From positions 1 to 64,000 of the forward strand of contig JBJLFR010000016.1 of NCBI GenBank assembly GCA_045565285.1: a DNA stretch of 64,000 nucleotides. The letters are read 5' to 3'. Made by a program: the position numbers and the translations under genes. The notes under the pieces are model-generated. The model did no database searches. It was not told where the DNA came from and saw only the letters and a program-made list of their open reading frames with translations. Origin of the DNA: CACIIZ01 sp045565285. GTDB taxonomy: Bacteria > Pseudomonadota > Alphaproteobacteria > Rhodobacterales > Rhodobacteraceae. Of this stretch, positions 35,769-45,108 are shown one piece after another (position 1 is the first letter of the stretch; each line of letters begins with the position of its first letter).

Positions 35769-36869
35769 TTAAATATTAAATAATACATTAATTATATCAC
35801 TATCATTTATAATATAAGTTTTTCCCTCAACTCTCATTTTACCTGTGTCTTTACAAGCTTGTTCACCTCCATAATTTACATAATCCTCATAGGGAATAAT
35901 TTCTGCTCTTATAAATCCTTTTTCAAAATCACTATGTATTTTGCCAGCTGCTTTAGGAGCAGTAGAACCTTCAGTAACCGTCCAAGCGTGTGCTTCCTTC
36001 GGACCGACAGTATAAAAAGTTATCAATTGAAGTAATCGGTATCCTACTTTTATTATTTTATTCAACCCAGGTTCATCTAATCCTAAATCATTTAAAAACA
36101 AAATAGAATCATCTATATTTTCTAATTTACTTATTTCTTCTTCAATTACAGCAGAAATTATGAGGCATTTTGCATTCTTAGATTTTGCAAGTGCTTCTAC
36201 TTTAGAACTAAGCATATTCCCATCTGATGCTGAATTTTCTTCAACATTACATACATACATAATTGGCTTTAATGTAAGTAATTGCAATGATTTAATTATT
36301 AATAAATCATCTTTCTCCAAATCTATAACTCTTGCAGGTATTCCATCACTTAAAGAGATTAAAAGTGTTTCTAAAATTTTTAGTTCTTTTTTTGCATGAT
36401 TATCACCACTATTAGCTTTTTTCTTTATAGAAAAAATCTTTTTCTCAACACTTTCTATATCTGACAATAATAACTCAGTTTCAATTATTTCAGCGTCATT
36501 AACTGGATCAATTTTGCCTGAAACATGTGTAATATTATCGTCATTAAAGCATCTTAGAACATGAATTATAGCATCACATTCTCTTATATTAGCTAAAAAT
36601 TTATTACCTAAACCTTCACCTTTAGATGCTCCTTTTACTAAACCTGCAATATCTACAAAAGTCATTTTAGTAGGAATTATAATCTTTGAAGAAGCAATTT
36701 TTGCTAAGTTTTCTAACCTTTTATCTGGAACAGCAACCTCTCCAGTATTTGGATCAATTGTACAAAAAGGGAAGTTAGCAGTTTGAGCGCTAGAGGTCTT
36801 AGTAAGTGCATTAAAAAGAGTAGATTTTCCAACATTAGGAAGTCCTATAATACCAGTTTTAAATCCCAT
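35769..36869 (-). CDS. ychF: Ribosome-associated ATPase/GTPase YchF (OLA1 family)
   Basis: A 366-residue Obg-family P-loop protein. G1 is GLPNVGKSTLFNALT (9-23), G3 FVDIAGLVKGASKGEGLGN, and the C-terminal TGS-like domain has TVGPKEAHAWTV and the signature DFEKGFIRAEIIPYEDY. YchF binds ribosomes and prefers ATP; it has roles in stress responses. In many Alphaproteobacteria ychF lies with rplY and pth, but here those genes are about 4 kb away. Confidence 0.95.
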   Translation of the reverse strand: MGFKTGIIGLPNVGKSTLFNALTKTSSAQTANFPFCTIDPNTGEVAVPDKRLENLAKIASSKIIIPTKMTFVDIAGLVKGASKGEGLGNKFLANIRECDAIIHVLRCFNDDNITHVSGKIDPVNDAEIIETELLLSDIESVEKKIFSIKKKANSGDNHAKKELKILETLLISLSDGIPARVIDLEKDDLLIIKSLQLLTLKPIMYVCNVEENSASDGNMLSSKVEALAKSKNAKCLIISAVIEEEISKLENIDDSILFLNDLGLDEPGLNKIIKVGYRLLQLITFYTVGPKEAHAWTVTEGSTAPKAAGKIHSDFEKGFIRAEIIPYEDYVNYGGEQACKDTGKMRVEGKTYIINDSDIINVLFNI

Positions 36870-36995
36870 TTATTACTACCATATTTTTTTAATTTATAAT
36901 TAATATTCACTTTTATAGTTCTTTAAATTAACATAATGTTCAAAATCATAAAATAATGATATGTATCAAATTTCTTAAATAAGGAAAAACTTTTA

Positions 36996-37784
36996 ATGTC
37001 AAGAATTGAAACAAAGTTTGTAGATCTTAAATCAAAAAATAAATCCGCATTTGTAACTTTTTTAATGGCGGGCGATCCAGACTTACATGTATCTCAAAAC
37101 TTATTTAAAAAGCTTCCAAAATTAGGAGTTGATATTATAGAAATAGGCATGCCTTTCACAGACCCAATGGCTGACGGATTATTAATTCAAAAAGCTGGTC
37201 AGAGATCTTTAAGTAATGAGACAAATTTAAATAATGTTTTTAATCTAGTAGAAGAAATCAGAAAAGAAGATAATATAATACCCATAATTCTAATGGGTTA
37301 CTATAATCCTATATATTCTATGGGAGTGCGTAATTTTTTAAATAAATCAAAAAAATCTGGAGTTGACGGATTTATAATAGTGGATTTACCACCAGAGGAA
37401 GACCAAGAATTTTGTATGCCAGCAAGAAAAATGGGGCTTGACTTTATAAGACTAGCTACACCTACAACTACTTCCAAAAGACTACCAAAAGTTTTAAAAA
37501 ATACTTCTGGTTTTATCTATTATGTATCTGTAACTGGAATAACTGGCTCAAGAAATTTAGACATTCAAAAAGTAGAAAAACAAGTAAAAATTATCAAAAA
37601 TCAAACAACCATACCTGTCTGTGTTGGTTTTGGAATTAAAACCCCTGAAGATGCAAAAAGTGTATCCAGTGTTGCTGATGGTGTAGTTGTTGGATCATCT
37701 ATTATAGAATTAATTGAAAAAAACCAGCCGCTCGATAAAATTTGTAATTATATCAAATCACTGGCAGACGCAGTTCATAGTTAA
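36996..37784 (+). CDS. trpA: Tryptophan synthase alpha subunit
   Basis: A 262-residue TIM-barrel subunit that cleaves indole-3-glycerol phosphate to indole and G3P. The catalytic Glu and Asp are in DIIEIGMPFTDPMADG, and YYVSVTGITG and the phosphate-binding VGFGIKTPEDAK and DGVVVGSSII are intact. It is not next to trpB: trpF and trpB lie about 4 kb away on the opposite strand. A, AAGGAAAAA precedes the ATG. Confidence 0.95.
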   Translation: MSRIETKFVDLKSKNKSAFVTFLMAGDPDLHVSQNLFKKLPKLGVDIIEIGMPFTDPMADGLLIQKAGQRSLSNETNLNNVFNLVEEIRKEDNIIPIILMGYYNPIYSMGVRNFLNKSKKSGVDGFIIVDLPPEEDQEFCMPARKMGLDFIRLATPTTTSKRLPKVLKNTSGFIYYVSVTGITGSRNLDIQKVEKQVKIIKNQTTIPVCVGFGIKTPEDAKSVSSVADGVVVGSSIIELIEKNQPLDKICNYIKSLADAVHS

Positions 37785-37854
37785 AAACTATATTTTGCTA
37801 ATTTAATTTAAATATTTTAAATATAAAAATAAAAATGATTTAATGTGAACTCTA

Positions 37855-38955
37855 ATGAAAGATATCTATAAATTTGATATTATTGTTGTTGGTGCTGGGG
37901 TTATTGGTATTTCGATTGCAATGGCATGTGCAAAAAAAAACTCAGTTTTACTTATTGAAAAGAATTCTAGTTTTGGGAGAGAGATTAGTTCAAGAAATAG
38001 TGAAGTAATTCACGCAGGGATTTATTATCCTTCAGATAGTTTAAAGGCAAAATTTTGTAGAGATGGGATGGAGAGACTTTATAAATATTGCTATAAAAAA
38101 AATATTCCAATAAAACAAACTGGAAAATTAATAGTACAAACAAATTTTAAAGATCAAAATAAGCTCTTAAAAATTTTTGAAACAGGAATAAAAAATGGTT
38201 GTAAGGAATTACGTTTATTAAACTCGAGAGAAATAAAAAAGATAGAATCTGAAATTTCTGCAGAAAATGCTATATGGTCACCTAAAACAGGTGTTTTTGA
38301 TAGTCATCAATTTATGAAAGCAATGTTAGATGATTTTGAAAGTGCTAATGGAATAGCTGTTTATAATCACAATCTTAAAAAAGTTTTTACTAAAGGAACT
38401 CATTTTGAGTTACCTTTGGATGCTTCTACTACATTAATAACTAAAAATTTAATAAATTGTTGTGGATTAAATGCTACAAATTTTGTTAAAAAAATTGAAG
38501 GTTTTCCAAAAAGATTTATTAAAAATACCCAATTCTGTAAAGGTACCTATTTTGGATACCAAGGTAAAATACCTTTTAATCATCATATATATCCAATACC
38601 TAACAATACAGGTTTGGGAATGCACTTCACTTTAGATCTTAATAATAACGGACAATTTGGGCCGGATACAGAATGGGTAGATTCTGAAAACTATACTCTT
38701 GACCATAGTAGAGTAAAAAAAGCATATAATGAAATTAAAAAATATTGGCCAAAATGTAAGGAGGATAAAATTAGACCAGTATACTCAGGTATTAGACCAA
38801 AAATTGGATCTAGATTTGATTTTGAAAAGGATTTTTTAATACAAACGAATGATAATCATAAAATTTCAGGACTGATAAATCTATTTGGAATAGAGTCACC
38901 AGGGCTTACATCCGCACTATCTATTGCTAATAAAATAGTTGAAAACTACTTATGA
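37855..38955 (+). CDS. FAD-dependent oxidoreductase, LhgO-like (L-2-hydroxyglutarate oxidase family)
   Basis: A 366-residue DAO-fold flavoprotein. The dinucleotide motif VVGAGVIGISIA is at 11-22, followed by the family hallmark SSRNSEVIHAGIYYP and SLKAKFCRDG, which is characteristic of L-2-hydroxyglutarate dehydrogenase/oxidase LhgO and relatives. The C-terminal FAD loop GIESPGLTSALSIA is present. The adjacent convergent gene is an FMN 2-hydroxyacid oxidase, so both may clear 2-hydroxy acids. Exact substrate uncertain. Confidence 0.8.
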   Translation: MKDIYKFDIIVVGAGVIGISIAMACAKKNSVLLIEKNSSFGREISSRNSEVIHAGIYYPSDSLKAKFCRDGMERLYKYCYKKNIPIKQTGKLIVQTNFKDQNKLLKIFETGIKNGCKELRLLNSREIKKIESEISAENAIWSPKTGVFDSHQFMKAMLDDFESANGIAVYNHNLKKVFTKGTHFELPLDASTTLITKNLINCCGLNATNFVKKIEGFPKRFIKNTQFCKGTYFGYQGKIPFNHHIYPIPNNTGLGMHFTLDLNNNGQFGPDTEWVDSENYTLDHSRVKKAYNEIKKYWPKCKEDKIRPVYSGIRPKIGSRFDFEKDFLIQTNDNHKISGLINLFGIESPGLTSALSIANKIVENYL

Positions 38956-38983
38956 TTTTTTTGAAGAATTTATAAATTAACTA

Positions 38984-40135
38984 TTACTTCTCAACCTTTA
39001 AGATACTTTTATCAACTTCTTTTAAATTTCTATGACCACAAAGTGCCATTGTCATGTCAAGTTCAGTATGGAGAATATTTAAAGCCTTTTCACAACCTAA
39101 AATACCATCAGCTCCTAAACCATAACTCATCGCTCTACCTATTAAAGTATTATCTGCTCCTAAAGCAATTGCTTTTAAAATATCTTGTCCAGAACGTATA
39201 CCTCCATCAAACCAAATAGATATCTTGCCTCCAACTTCATTAACTATTTTTGGTAACATTGAAATTGTACTTGAAGTTTGATCCAATTGTCTTCCACCAT
39301 GATTCGAAACAATAATTGCGTCTGCTCCAACTCTTAATGCATTTAAAGCGTCTTCCGGCTCTAGTATACCTTTGATTATAAATTTACCTCCCCACCAGTC
39401 TCTAATACGAGATACATCATCCCAACTAAGTTTTGGATCAAATTGTTCAGAAACCCACGCAGAAAGTTTGGTTATATCAGATACACCTTCTACATGACCC
39501 ACAATATTTCTAAATGTTCTCCTAGGCGTACTCATCATGTTTAAACACCATCTAGGATGTTGAATGAGATTTAATATATTTTTTATTGTTAATTTAGGCG
39601 GTGTACTTAATCCATTTTTTATATCTTTATGCCTTTGACCAAGGATCTGTAAATCAACAGTTAAGATTAAGGCAGAACAACCCACATTTTTTGCTCTTTT
39701 TATAAGATTTTTTGAAAAACTATGATCCTTCATAACATATAGTTGAAACCAAAAGGGATTAATCGTTTTCATAGCCACATCTTCAATTGAGCAAATTGAC
39801 ATGGTGGATAATGTATAAGGTATACCAAATTTTTCAGCAGCTTTAGCTGCTAAGATCTCACCATCTGGATGCTGCATACCTTGCAAACCGACAGGTGCAA
39901 TTGCGCAAGGCATCTTTAATATATTTCCAAAAATTTCTACTGAAGTGTCCCTATTAGAAATATCAAGAGCAACTCTTTGTTTGAACTTAATTTTATTGAA
40001 ATCTTCACAATTAGCTCTAAAAGTAGATTCAGTCCAAGAACCCGATTCAACATAATCAAAAAACATTTTTGGTGTTCTTTTTTTAGCTAACTTTCTTAAA
40101 TCTTCTATAGAAGTAATACTATTCAAGTCTGTCAT
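38984..40135 (-). CDS. lldD: FMN-dependent alpha-hydroxy-acid dehydrogenase/oxidase (LldD-like)
   Basis: A 383-residue TIM-barrel flavoenzyme related to L-lactate dehydrogenase LldD and glycolate oxidase. The N-terminal TPKMFFDYVESGSWTE, the FMN-binding APVGLQGMQHPDGE, LILTVDLQILGQRHKD, and catalytic His/Arg in VSNHGGRQLD are all present, with FDGGIRSGQDILKA as the phosphate site. Lactate is the commonest substrate but related enzymes use glycolate or mandelate. It converges on the LhgO-like gene. Confidence 0.85.
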   Translation of the reverse strand: MTDLNSITSIEDLRKLAKKRTPKMFFDYVESGSWTESTFRANCEDFNKIKFKQRVALDISNRDTSVEIFGNILKMPCAIAPVGLQGMQHPDGEILAAKAAEKFGIPYTLSTMSICSIEDVAMKTINPFWFQLYVMKDHSFSKNLIKRAKNVGCSALILTVDLQILGQRHKDIKNGLSTPPKLTIKNILNLIQHPRWCLNMMSTPRRTFRNIVGHVEGVSDITKLSAWVSEQFDPKLSWDDVSRIRDWWGGKFIIKGILEPEDALNALRVGADAIIVSNHGGRQLDQTSSTISMLPKIVNEVGGKISIWFDGGIRSGQDILKAIALGADNTLIGRAMSYGLGADGILGCEKALNILHTELDMTMALCGHRNLKEVDKSILKVEK

Positions 40136-40392
40136 TATTTCTTCTCAATCCGGTAGTTATTAATATAAAAATATTGTTAATAATTTAACTTTTTTTATAT
40201 TTTTAAATTTTATACTTTTGCAATCATAACATATGTCTAAATTTTAAATATACTTTTAATTTTTACTATTAAAAAAATTTAATCCCTCAATATTATGATT
40301 ATTAGATAATATATTGAAAAAGCTCTTTTGTTTTATTTTATTTTGTAATATATGGCTTATAAATATTTGCATTTATTTGTAGGAGCATAAAA

Positions 40393-41043
40393 ATGGCTGA
40401 TAATATTAGCTTAAGCGTAGAGGTTAGAAATGAAGTAGGAAAGGGAGCAGCACGAGCTCTAAGAAGAAATAATCTTGTTCCTGGTATAGTTTATGGAGGA
40501 GAAGATAAGCCTCAAGCTATAAAAATAAAATTTAACGAACTATTTAAGCTCCTTAAAAAAGGTCGTTTCAAGTCTACGCTAATTAATTTAGGGATAGGTA
40601 ATGAAAAAGAACAAGTTATATGTAGGAGTGTGCAAAAAAATATTGTAAAGGATCTTCCTACTCACGTTGACTTTATGCGTCTTTCAGAAAATGCTTCTAT
40701 TAACTTATTTATACCAATTCAGTTTCAGAATCAAAATATTTGCCCTGGTATAAAAAAGGGGGGTGTTCTTACTGTAGTAAGACCAGAAGTTGAACTTATA
40801 GTTAGCGCTAAGGAAATACCAAGTGAGCTATTCGTCGACCTTACTGAATTTGAATTAGGTGATACTATTAATATTTCTAATATTAAACTTCCTGAAGGAG
40901 CAAGACCTACAATAACTGGACGAGATTTTGTAATTGCGAATATTCAAGCACCATCTGGATTAAAATCCTCAGAAGAGTCAACAACTGAAGAAAATACTGA
41001 AGATCAAGAAGTTGAAACAAAAGATGAAACAGAAACAGAATAA
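40393..41043 (+). CDS. rplY: 50S ribosomal protein L25/Ctc
   Basis: A 216-residue L25 of the long Ctc type that binds 5S rRNA. The N-terminal RNA-binding part has RNEVGKGAARALRRNNLVPGIVYGG and the C-terminal TL5-like domain ends in an acidic tail (SSEESTTEENTEDQEVETKDE). AGGAGC lies nine bases before the ATG. The 257-base gap upstream is A+T-rich and holds no gene or clear structure. It is followed by pth, the common order. Confidence 0.95.
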   Translation: MADNISLSVEVRNEVGKGAARALRRNNLVPGIVYGGEDKPQAIKIKFNELFKLLKKGRFKSTLINLGIGNEKEQVICRSVQKNIVKDLPTHVDFMRLSENASINLFIPIQFQNQNICPGIKKGGVLTVVRPEVELIVSAKEIPSELFVDLTEFELGDTINISNIKLPEGARPTITGRDFVIANIQAPSGLKSSEESTTEENTEDQEVETKDETETE

Positions 41044-41072
41044 TTTTATATTTTAGTTACTTATTGATATCA

Positions 41073-41636
41073 ATGAAACTCTTGGTTGGACTTGGGAATC
41101 CTGGAGAAAAATACAAACTGACTAGGCATAACGTTGGTTTTATGGTTTTGGATAGGTTTATAAGCAAGTTATCAATTCAAGACTGGGATAAAAAGTTTGA
41201 TTCTCGTTTTAAAAAAATAATATCAAATGAAAAACGTATAATTCTTATTAAACCTTTAACCTATATGAACCTTTCAGGCTATGCAGTCCAAAAAGCTCGA
41301 AATTTTTATAACATTGATAATAATAATATTATAATAATACATGATGATATAGATCTTGAACTGGGTAGGGTTAAATTAAAAAATGGAGGTGGTGATAGTG
41401 GACATAACGGATTAAAGTCAGTAATAAAAAATATAGGTAACGAATTTATTAGAATACGAATAGGTGTAGGTAGACCAGAGAAAATAGATGTTTCAGCATA
41501 TGTTTTAAATAATTTCTTTAAGAAGGAAATCTCTTTGTTAGAAGAAGTTATTCAAAAAAGTTGTGAAGGTATAAAATTACTAATTGAGGATAAAAATGAG
41601 CATTGTAAGAAATTATTTTCAGAATCAACATTCTAA
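41073..41636 (+). CDS. pth: Peptidyl-tRNA hydrolase
   Basis: A 187-residue enzyme that recycles peptidyl-tRNA. It starts MKLLVGLGNPGEKYKLTRHNVGF with the catalytic His, and continues with LTYMNLSGYAV, the HDDIDLELGRVKLK segment and GDSGHNGLKSVI. The ATG at 41073 is chosen over a TTG at 41064 because it gives the homologous N terminus. It is co-directional with rplY and converges on trpB. Confidence 0.95.
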   Translation: MKLLVGLGNPGEKYKLTRHNVGFMVLDRFISKLSIQDWDKKFDSRFKKIISNEKRIILIKPLTYMNLSGYAVQKARNFYNIDNNNIIIIHDDIDLELGRVKLKNGGGDSGHNGLKSVIKNIGNEFIRIRIGVGRPEKIDVSAYVLNNFFKKEISLLEEVIQKSCEGIKLLIEDKNEHCKKLFSESTF

Positions 41637-42859
41637 TTTTTTATTTCGAAACCTAAATATTCAGCTACTGTAAAAATATCCTTATCACCACGACCACACA
41701 TATTCATTACCATTAAATGACTTTTGGGAAGTTCTGGAGCAATCTTTTTTACATAAGCTAAAGCATGACTTGGTTCTAAAGCAGGAATGATACCCTCTTT
41801 TTCACAGCATAATTTAAAGGAATCTAACGCCTCTTCATCCGTAATAGATACATACTTAACCCTACCCATATCATGTAAGTATGAGTGCTCTGGACCAATA
41901 CCTGGATAATCTAATCCAGCAGAAATAGAATGACCTTCAATAATTTGACCATTTTTGTCTTGTAATAAATAAGTCCTATTACCATGAAGAACACCAGGCC
42001 TACCACCCGTCAATGAGGCTGCGTGTTCCATCCTACTATTAACTCCTTTACCACCTGCTTCTACTCCAAACATTTTCACTTCTTTGTCATCTAAAAAAGG
42101 GAAAAAGAGACCCATTGCATTAGAACCTCCACCAATACATGCAACTAAACTATCTGGCAAACGTCCTTCTTTATCTAAAATTTGTTGTTTAGTCTCAGAA
42201 CCAATAATTGATTGAAAATCTCGTACCATTGATGGATAGGGATGTGGTCCTGCTACAGTACCAATACAGTAAAAAGTATCTTCTACATTAGTTACCCAAT
42301 CCCTCAAAGCTTCGTTCATTGCATCCTTCAGAGTTCCGCGTCCTGATGTTACTGAGACTACATCAGCACCTAAGAGCTTCATTCTAAAACATTTGGAGCT
42401 TGCCTCTCCACATCTGTTTTACCCATAAAAACTATACATTTTAATCCAAATCGAGCACAAACTGTTGCTGTTGCTACTCCATGTTGACCTGCCCCAGTCT
42501 CAGCAATAATTCTTTTTTTACCCATTCTTTTTGCTAATAATATCTGACCAAGCACATTATTAATTTTATGCGCACCAGTATGATTTAACTCATCTCTTTT
42601 AAGGTAAATTTTAGCACCCCCAAAATGCTTTGTTAACCGCTCTGAAAAATATAGTGGGCTTGGCCTACCAACATAATCTTTGAGGAAAAATTCCATTTCT
42701 TTCCAAAAACTTTTATCACACTTTGCTTTTTTATATTCTTTTTCCAAAGATAAGATTAGATGGCATTAATGTTTCGGAAACAAACCTACCACCAAAACTA
42801 CCAAACCTACCATTCTCATCTGGGCCTTCCTTGTAGGAATTTATTCTATTATCCAACAT
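41633..42859 (-). CDS. trpB: Tryptophan synthase beta subunit, interrupted by two single-base frameshifts
   Basis: TrpB joins indole to serine with PLP. Three blocks in different frames together encode one complete protein of about 408 residues: an N-terminal block from ATG 42859 (MLDNRINSYKEGPDENGRF), a middle block with HTGAHKINN (PLP lysine) and ETGAGQHG, and a C-terminal block with GGGSNAMG and CGRGDKD. One extra base near 42760 shifts the frame after ETLMP, and one base is missing from the T-run at 42386-42389 between NV and FRMKLL. The two cancel, so total length is divisible by three. The start overlaps trpF by 11 bases. I favour sequence error over a true pseudogene because conservation continues on both sides. 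Confidence 0.9.
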
Positions 42860-43505
42860 TTAAGTTATCCTCATATTTCCTTATTGTTTTTACAAAATTT
42901 ATAATTTTAGTCATGCTTTTCCTACCATTACTATCTTCTACTCCAGAAGACAAATCTACTTTTTTGGCTTTTGTCATTACGAGAGCTTTGGTGATATTTT
43001 TTGTATTAAGGCCCCCAGCTAAAAACCAGGGGAAATCCCACGACTTATTTTCTAATATTTGCCAATCAAATTTAATACCATTACCACCAGGCAACCTATT
43101 ATTTGGATTTGGTTTAGCATCTATCAGAAGTTGATCAGCAACTTCAGAATAGCTTTCAACTAAATCCAAATCCTCCTTATCTTTTATACCAATAGCCTTA
43201 ATTAATGATAAATCAACTTTGGATTTAATTTCTTTTACACGATCTATTGACTCATTTCCATGTAATTGAAGCATGTTAAGACCTAAACCTGAAATTGAAT
43301 GTAAAAAATCATCAGTAGGATTCACTACTAAACCCACTTTAATAATTCCAGGAGGCGTAATAGAAATAAGCGATTTGGCAGTTTCTTTTTTTAAAAATCT
43401 AGGAGATTTTTCAAAAAAAACAAAACCTATATATTTTATTCCTAAATTAAAGGCTATTTCAATGTGAGATGGTTCTTTTAAACCACATAGTTTTATTTCA
43501 ATCAT
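42849..43505 (-). CDS. trpF: Phosphoribosylanthranilate isomerase
   Basis: A 218-residue TIM-barrel isomerase of tryptophan synthesis. It starts MIEIKLCGLKEPSHIE (catalytic Cys in CGLK), has LQLHGNES, LIDAKPNPN and the general acid region, then FLAGGLNTKNI and VDLSSGVEDSNGRKS. It directly precedes trpB with an 11-base overlap and follows lapA. Confidence 0.95.
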   Translation of the reverse strand: MIEIKLCGLKEPSHIEIAFNLGIKYIGFVFFEKSPRFLKKETAKSLISITPPGIIKVGLVVNPTDDFLHSISGLGLNMLQLHGNESIDRVKEIKSKVDLSLIKAIGIKDKEDLDLVESYSEVADQLLIDAKPNPNNRLPGGNGIKFDWQILENKSWDFPWFLAGGLNTKNITKALVMTKAKKVDLSSGVEDSNGRKSMTKIINFVKTIRKYEDNLNVG

Positions 43506-43510
43506 AATAT

Positions 43511-43849
43511 CTATTCAAGAAGTGATAATACATCATCTTTATTTGAGTTTAGTCTCTTTTTTAATTTTAGAAGTTCAGTATCTTTCTTTCTTAATTCATT
43601 AATATTTTTTTTTAAAGATCTTCTAATTTTATTAGATCTATTATTTTCCAAAATACACCCAACTATAAAACCAAATAAAATTGAAAAAATAATTATTAGA
43701 TATAGAGGAAATTCTAGGGAGTAAAAATAATCAAAATATAAAAAATTTGGTACTAAATAAAAATCTACATTATGAGAATTAAGCACACCAAACCATATTA
43801 AAAAAAACATTAATACTGAACTAATTAAAAATTTAACTATCCAAATCAA
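43511..43849 (-). CDS. LapA-domain (DUF1049) membrane protein
   Basis: A 112-residue protein with two predicted membrane helices (about 4-24 and 47-67) and a basic, coiled-coil-like C-terminal tail (about 70-105). This is the layout of LapA/YciS family proteins; in E. coli LapA works with LapB in LPS control, but no lapB is seen here. The position between ihfB and trpF is conserved in Alphaproteobacteria. The start appears to be TTG at 43849, without a clear RBS. Confidence 0.75.
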   Translation of the reverse strand: MIWIVKFLISSVLMFFLIWFGVLNSHNVDFYLVPNFLYFDYFYSLEFPLYLIIIFSILFGFIVGCILENNRSNKIRRSLKKNINELRKKDTELLKLKKRLNSNKDDVLSLLE

Positions 43850-43859
43850 TAAGGATACC

Positions 43860-44138
43860 CTATTTATTTAATCTTTCTCTTAAGAGTTTTCCAGGTTTAA
43901 AAAAAGGAACAAACTTTTCGTTAACTTCAACACTTATTCCAGACCTCGGATTCCTGCCAATACGAGGTTTTCTATGTTTAACAGAAAATGCACCAAATCC
44001 CCTTAATTCCGCTCTTCTTCCATCTGATAGGGCTAATGTAATCTCCCCAAATATAGTTTCCACTAATCTTTCAACATCTCTTTGATAGAGATGTGGGTTT
44101 TCTTCAGTTATTTTTTGTACAAGCTCAGATTTAATCAT
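43860..44138 (-). CDS. ihfB: Integration host factor subunit beta
   Basis: A 92-residue HU/IHF-family DNA-bending protein. It begins MIKSELVQKITEENPHLYQRDVERLV and contains the DNA-intercalating arm GRNPRSGISVEVNEKFVPFFKPGKLLRERL. The start ATG at 44138 is chosen because GGAGG lies five bases upstream; the frame is open further upstream but unconserved. The alpha subunit is not in this window. It sits in the usual place downstream of rpsA and sppA. Confidence 0.95.
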   Translation of the reverse strand: MIKSELVQKITEENPHLYQRDVERLVETIFGEITLALSDGRRAELRGFGAFSVKHRKPRIGRNPRSGISVEVNEKFVPFFKPGKLLRERLNK

Positions 44139-44185
44139 GGCAACCTCCATAGAGGTTAACATGATAGTACTATTTTGAAAGATTT

Positions 44186-45097
44186 TCAACGCGCTATAGA
44201 GATTAATTTTAAACTATTTGTAAAATCTGAAATAAACTTGACATTAGTAGTTGAAATTCTATTTAAAATCTCATCAAAAAAGAATTTCTTATAAGAAGGG
44301 GTTTCAATATCAATAATCTTTAGTCCTTTGATATTAGGATAGTTTATTTCAAGATATTTTAATGCTTCCATTTCAGATCCAATCCCATCAATCAATCCCA
44401 GATCCATTGCCATCCCACCTGTTAATGTTCTCCCATCTGATACCAAATCAATAACATTTTGATCTATATTTCTATTTTTTCTAATTAAAGAAATGAACCA
44501 ATTAAAACTATAATCAACTAATTTTTGATCATTAATTTTAACTAAAGGATCCAAAGGTAAAAGAGGATTTTGACCACCTTTGACTTTTCCTGACTTTATG
44601 GTGTCAATACTTATACCTATCCTCTCAGAAAGTTCTGAGAAATTTTGGTATTCAACAATCACACCAATAGATCCAGTTAATGTATTTTGTCTTGCAAGAA
44701 TATAGTTTGAAGCTAGAGCTACAATGTAACCCCCAGAAGTTGCAACTTCACCCATTAAAGAAATTACTGGTTTTTTTTTGGATAAACTATTAACTGCTAA
44801 ATATAGACTCTCTGAACCAACTACAGTACCACCTGGACTATTTATCTTCACAAGAACCGATTTTACATTATCGTTTCTTGAAAGATTATCTATAGTTTCA
44901 ACTAATTTATAATTATCAAAAATGATACCATTAATGCTTATTCTGGCAATGTGTGGAAAATTTGTAAAAAAATTATTAAAATTTAAGAATAGAAAAAAAA
45001 TAGTAGCTAAAAATATAGAAATAAATATCCCACGCCATAATCCCTTTCTATACCATTTATTTTTATTTTCTTCTAAAATTTGCCAATCTAAAGACAT
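44186..45097 (-). CDS. sppA: Signal peptide peptidase SppA, 36K type
   Basis: A 303-residue membrane-anchored serine protease that degrades cleaved signal peptides. One membrane helix lies at about 24-44. The S49 family serine is in MGEVATSGGYIVALA, and the Lys of the dyad is in TIKSGKVKGG. It also has ARISINGIIFDN and LTGSIGVIVEYQNF. It lies 11 bases downstream of rpsA and 47 bases before ihfB. Confidence 0.93.
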   Translation of the reverse strand: MSLDWQILEENKNKWYRKGLWRGIFISIFLATIFFLFLNFNNFFTNFPHIARISINGIIFDNYKLVETIDNLSRNDNVKSVLVKINSPGGTVVGSESLYLAVNSLSKKKPVISLMGEVATSGGYIVALASNYILARQNTLTGSIGVIVEYQNFSELSERIGISIDTIKSGKVKGGQNPLLPLDPLVKINDQKLVDYSFNWFISLIRKNRNIDQNVIDLVSDGRTLTGGMAMDLGLIDGIGSEMEALKYLEINYPNIKGLKIIDIETPSYKKFFFDEILNRISTTNVKFISDFTNSLKLISIAR

Positions 45098-45108
45098 TTT
45101 ATAGAACT

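Noticed and set aside
40136..40392. Hidden small gene in the largest intergenic gap
   Set aside because: All frames are broken by frequent stops and no RBS-start pair opens a frame of useful length before rplY.
42760..43134. Plus-strand open frame of 124 codons
   Set aside because: It is antisense to trpF and the 5' end of trpB, both of which are strongly conserved in the minus frames.
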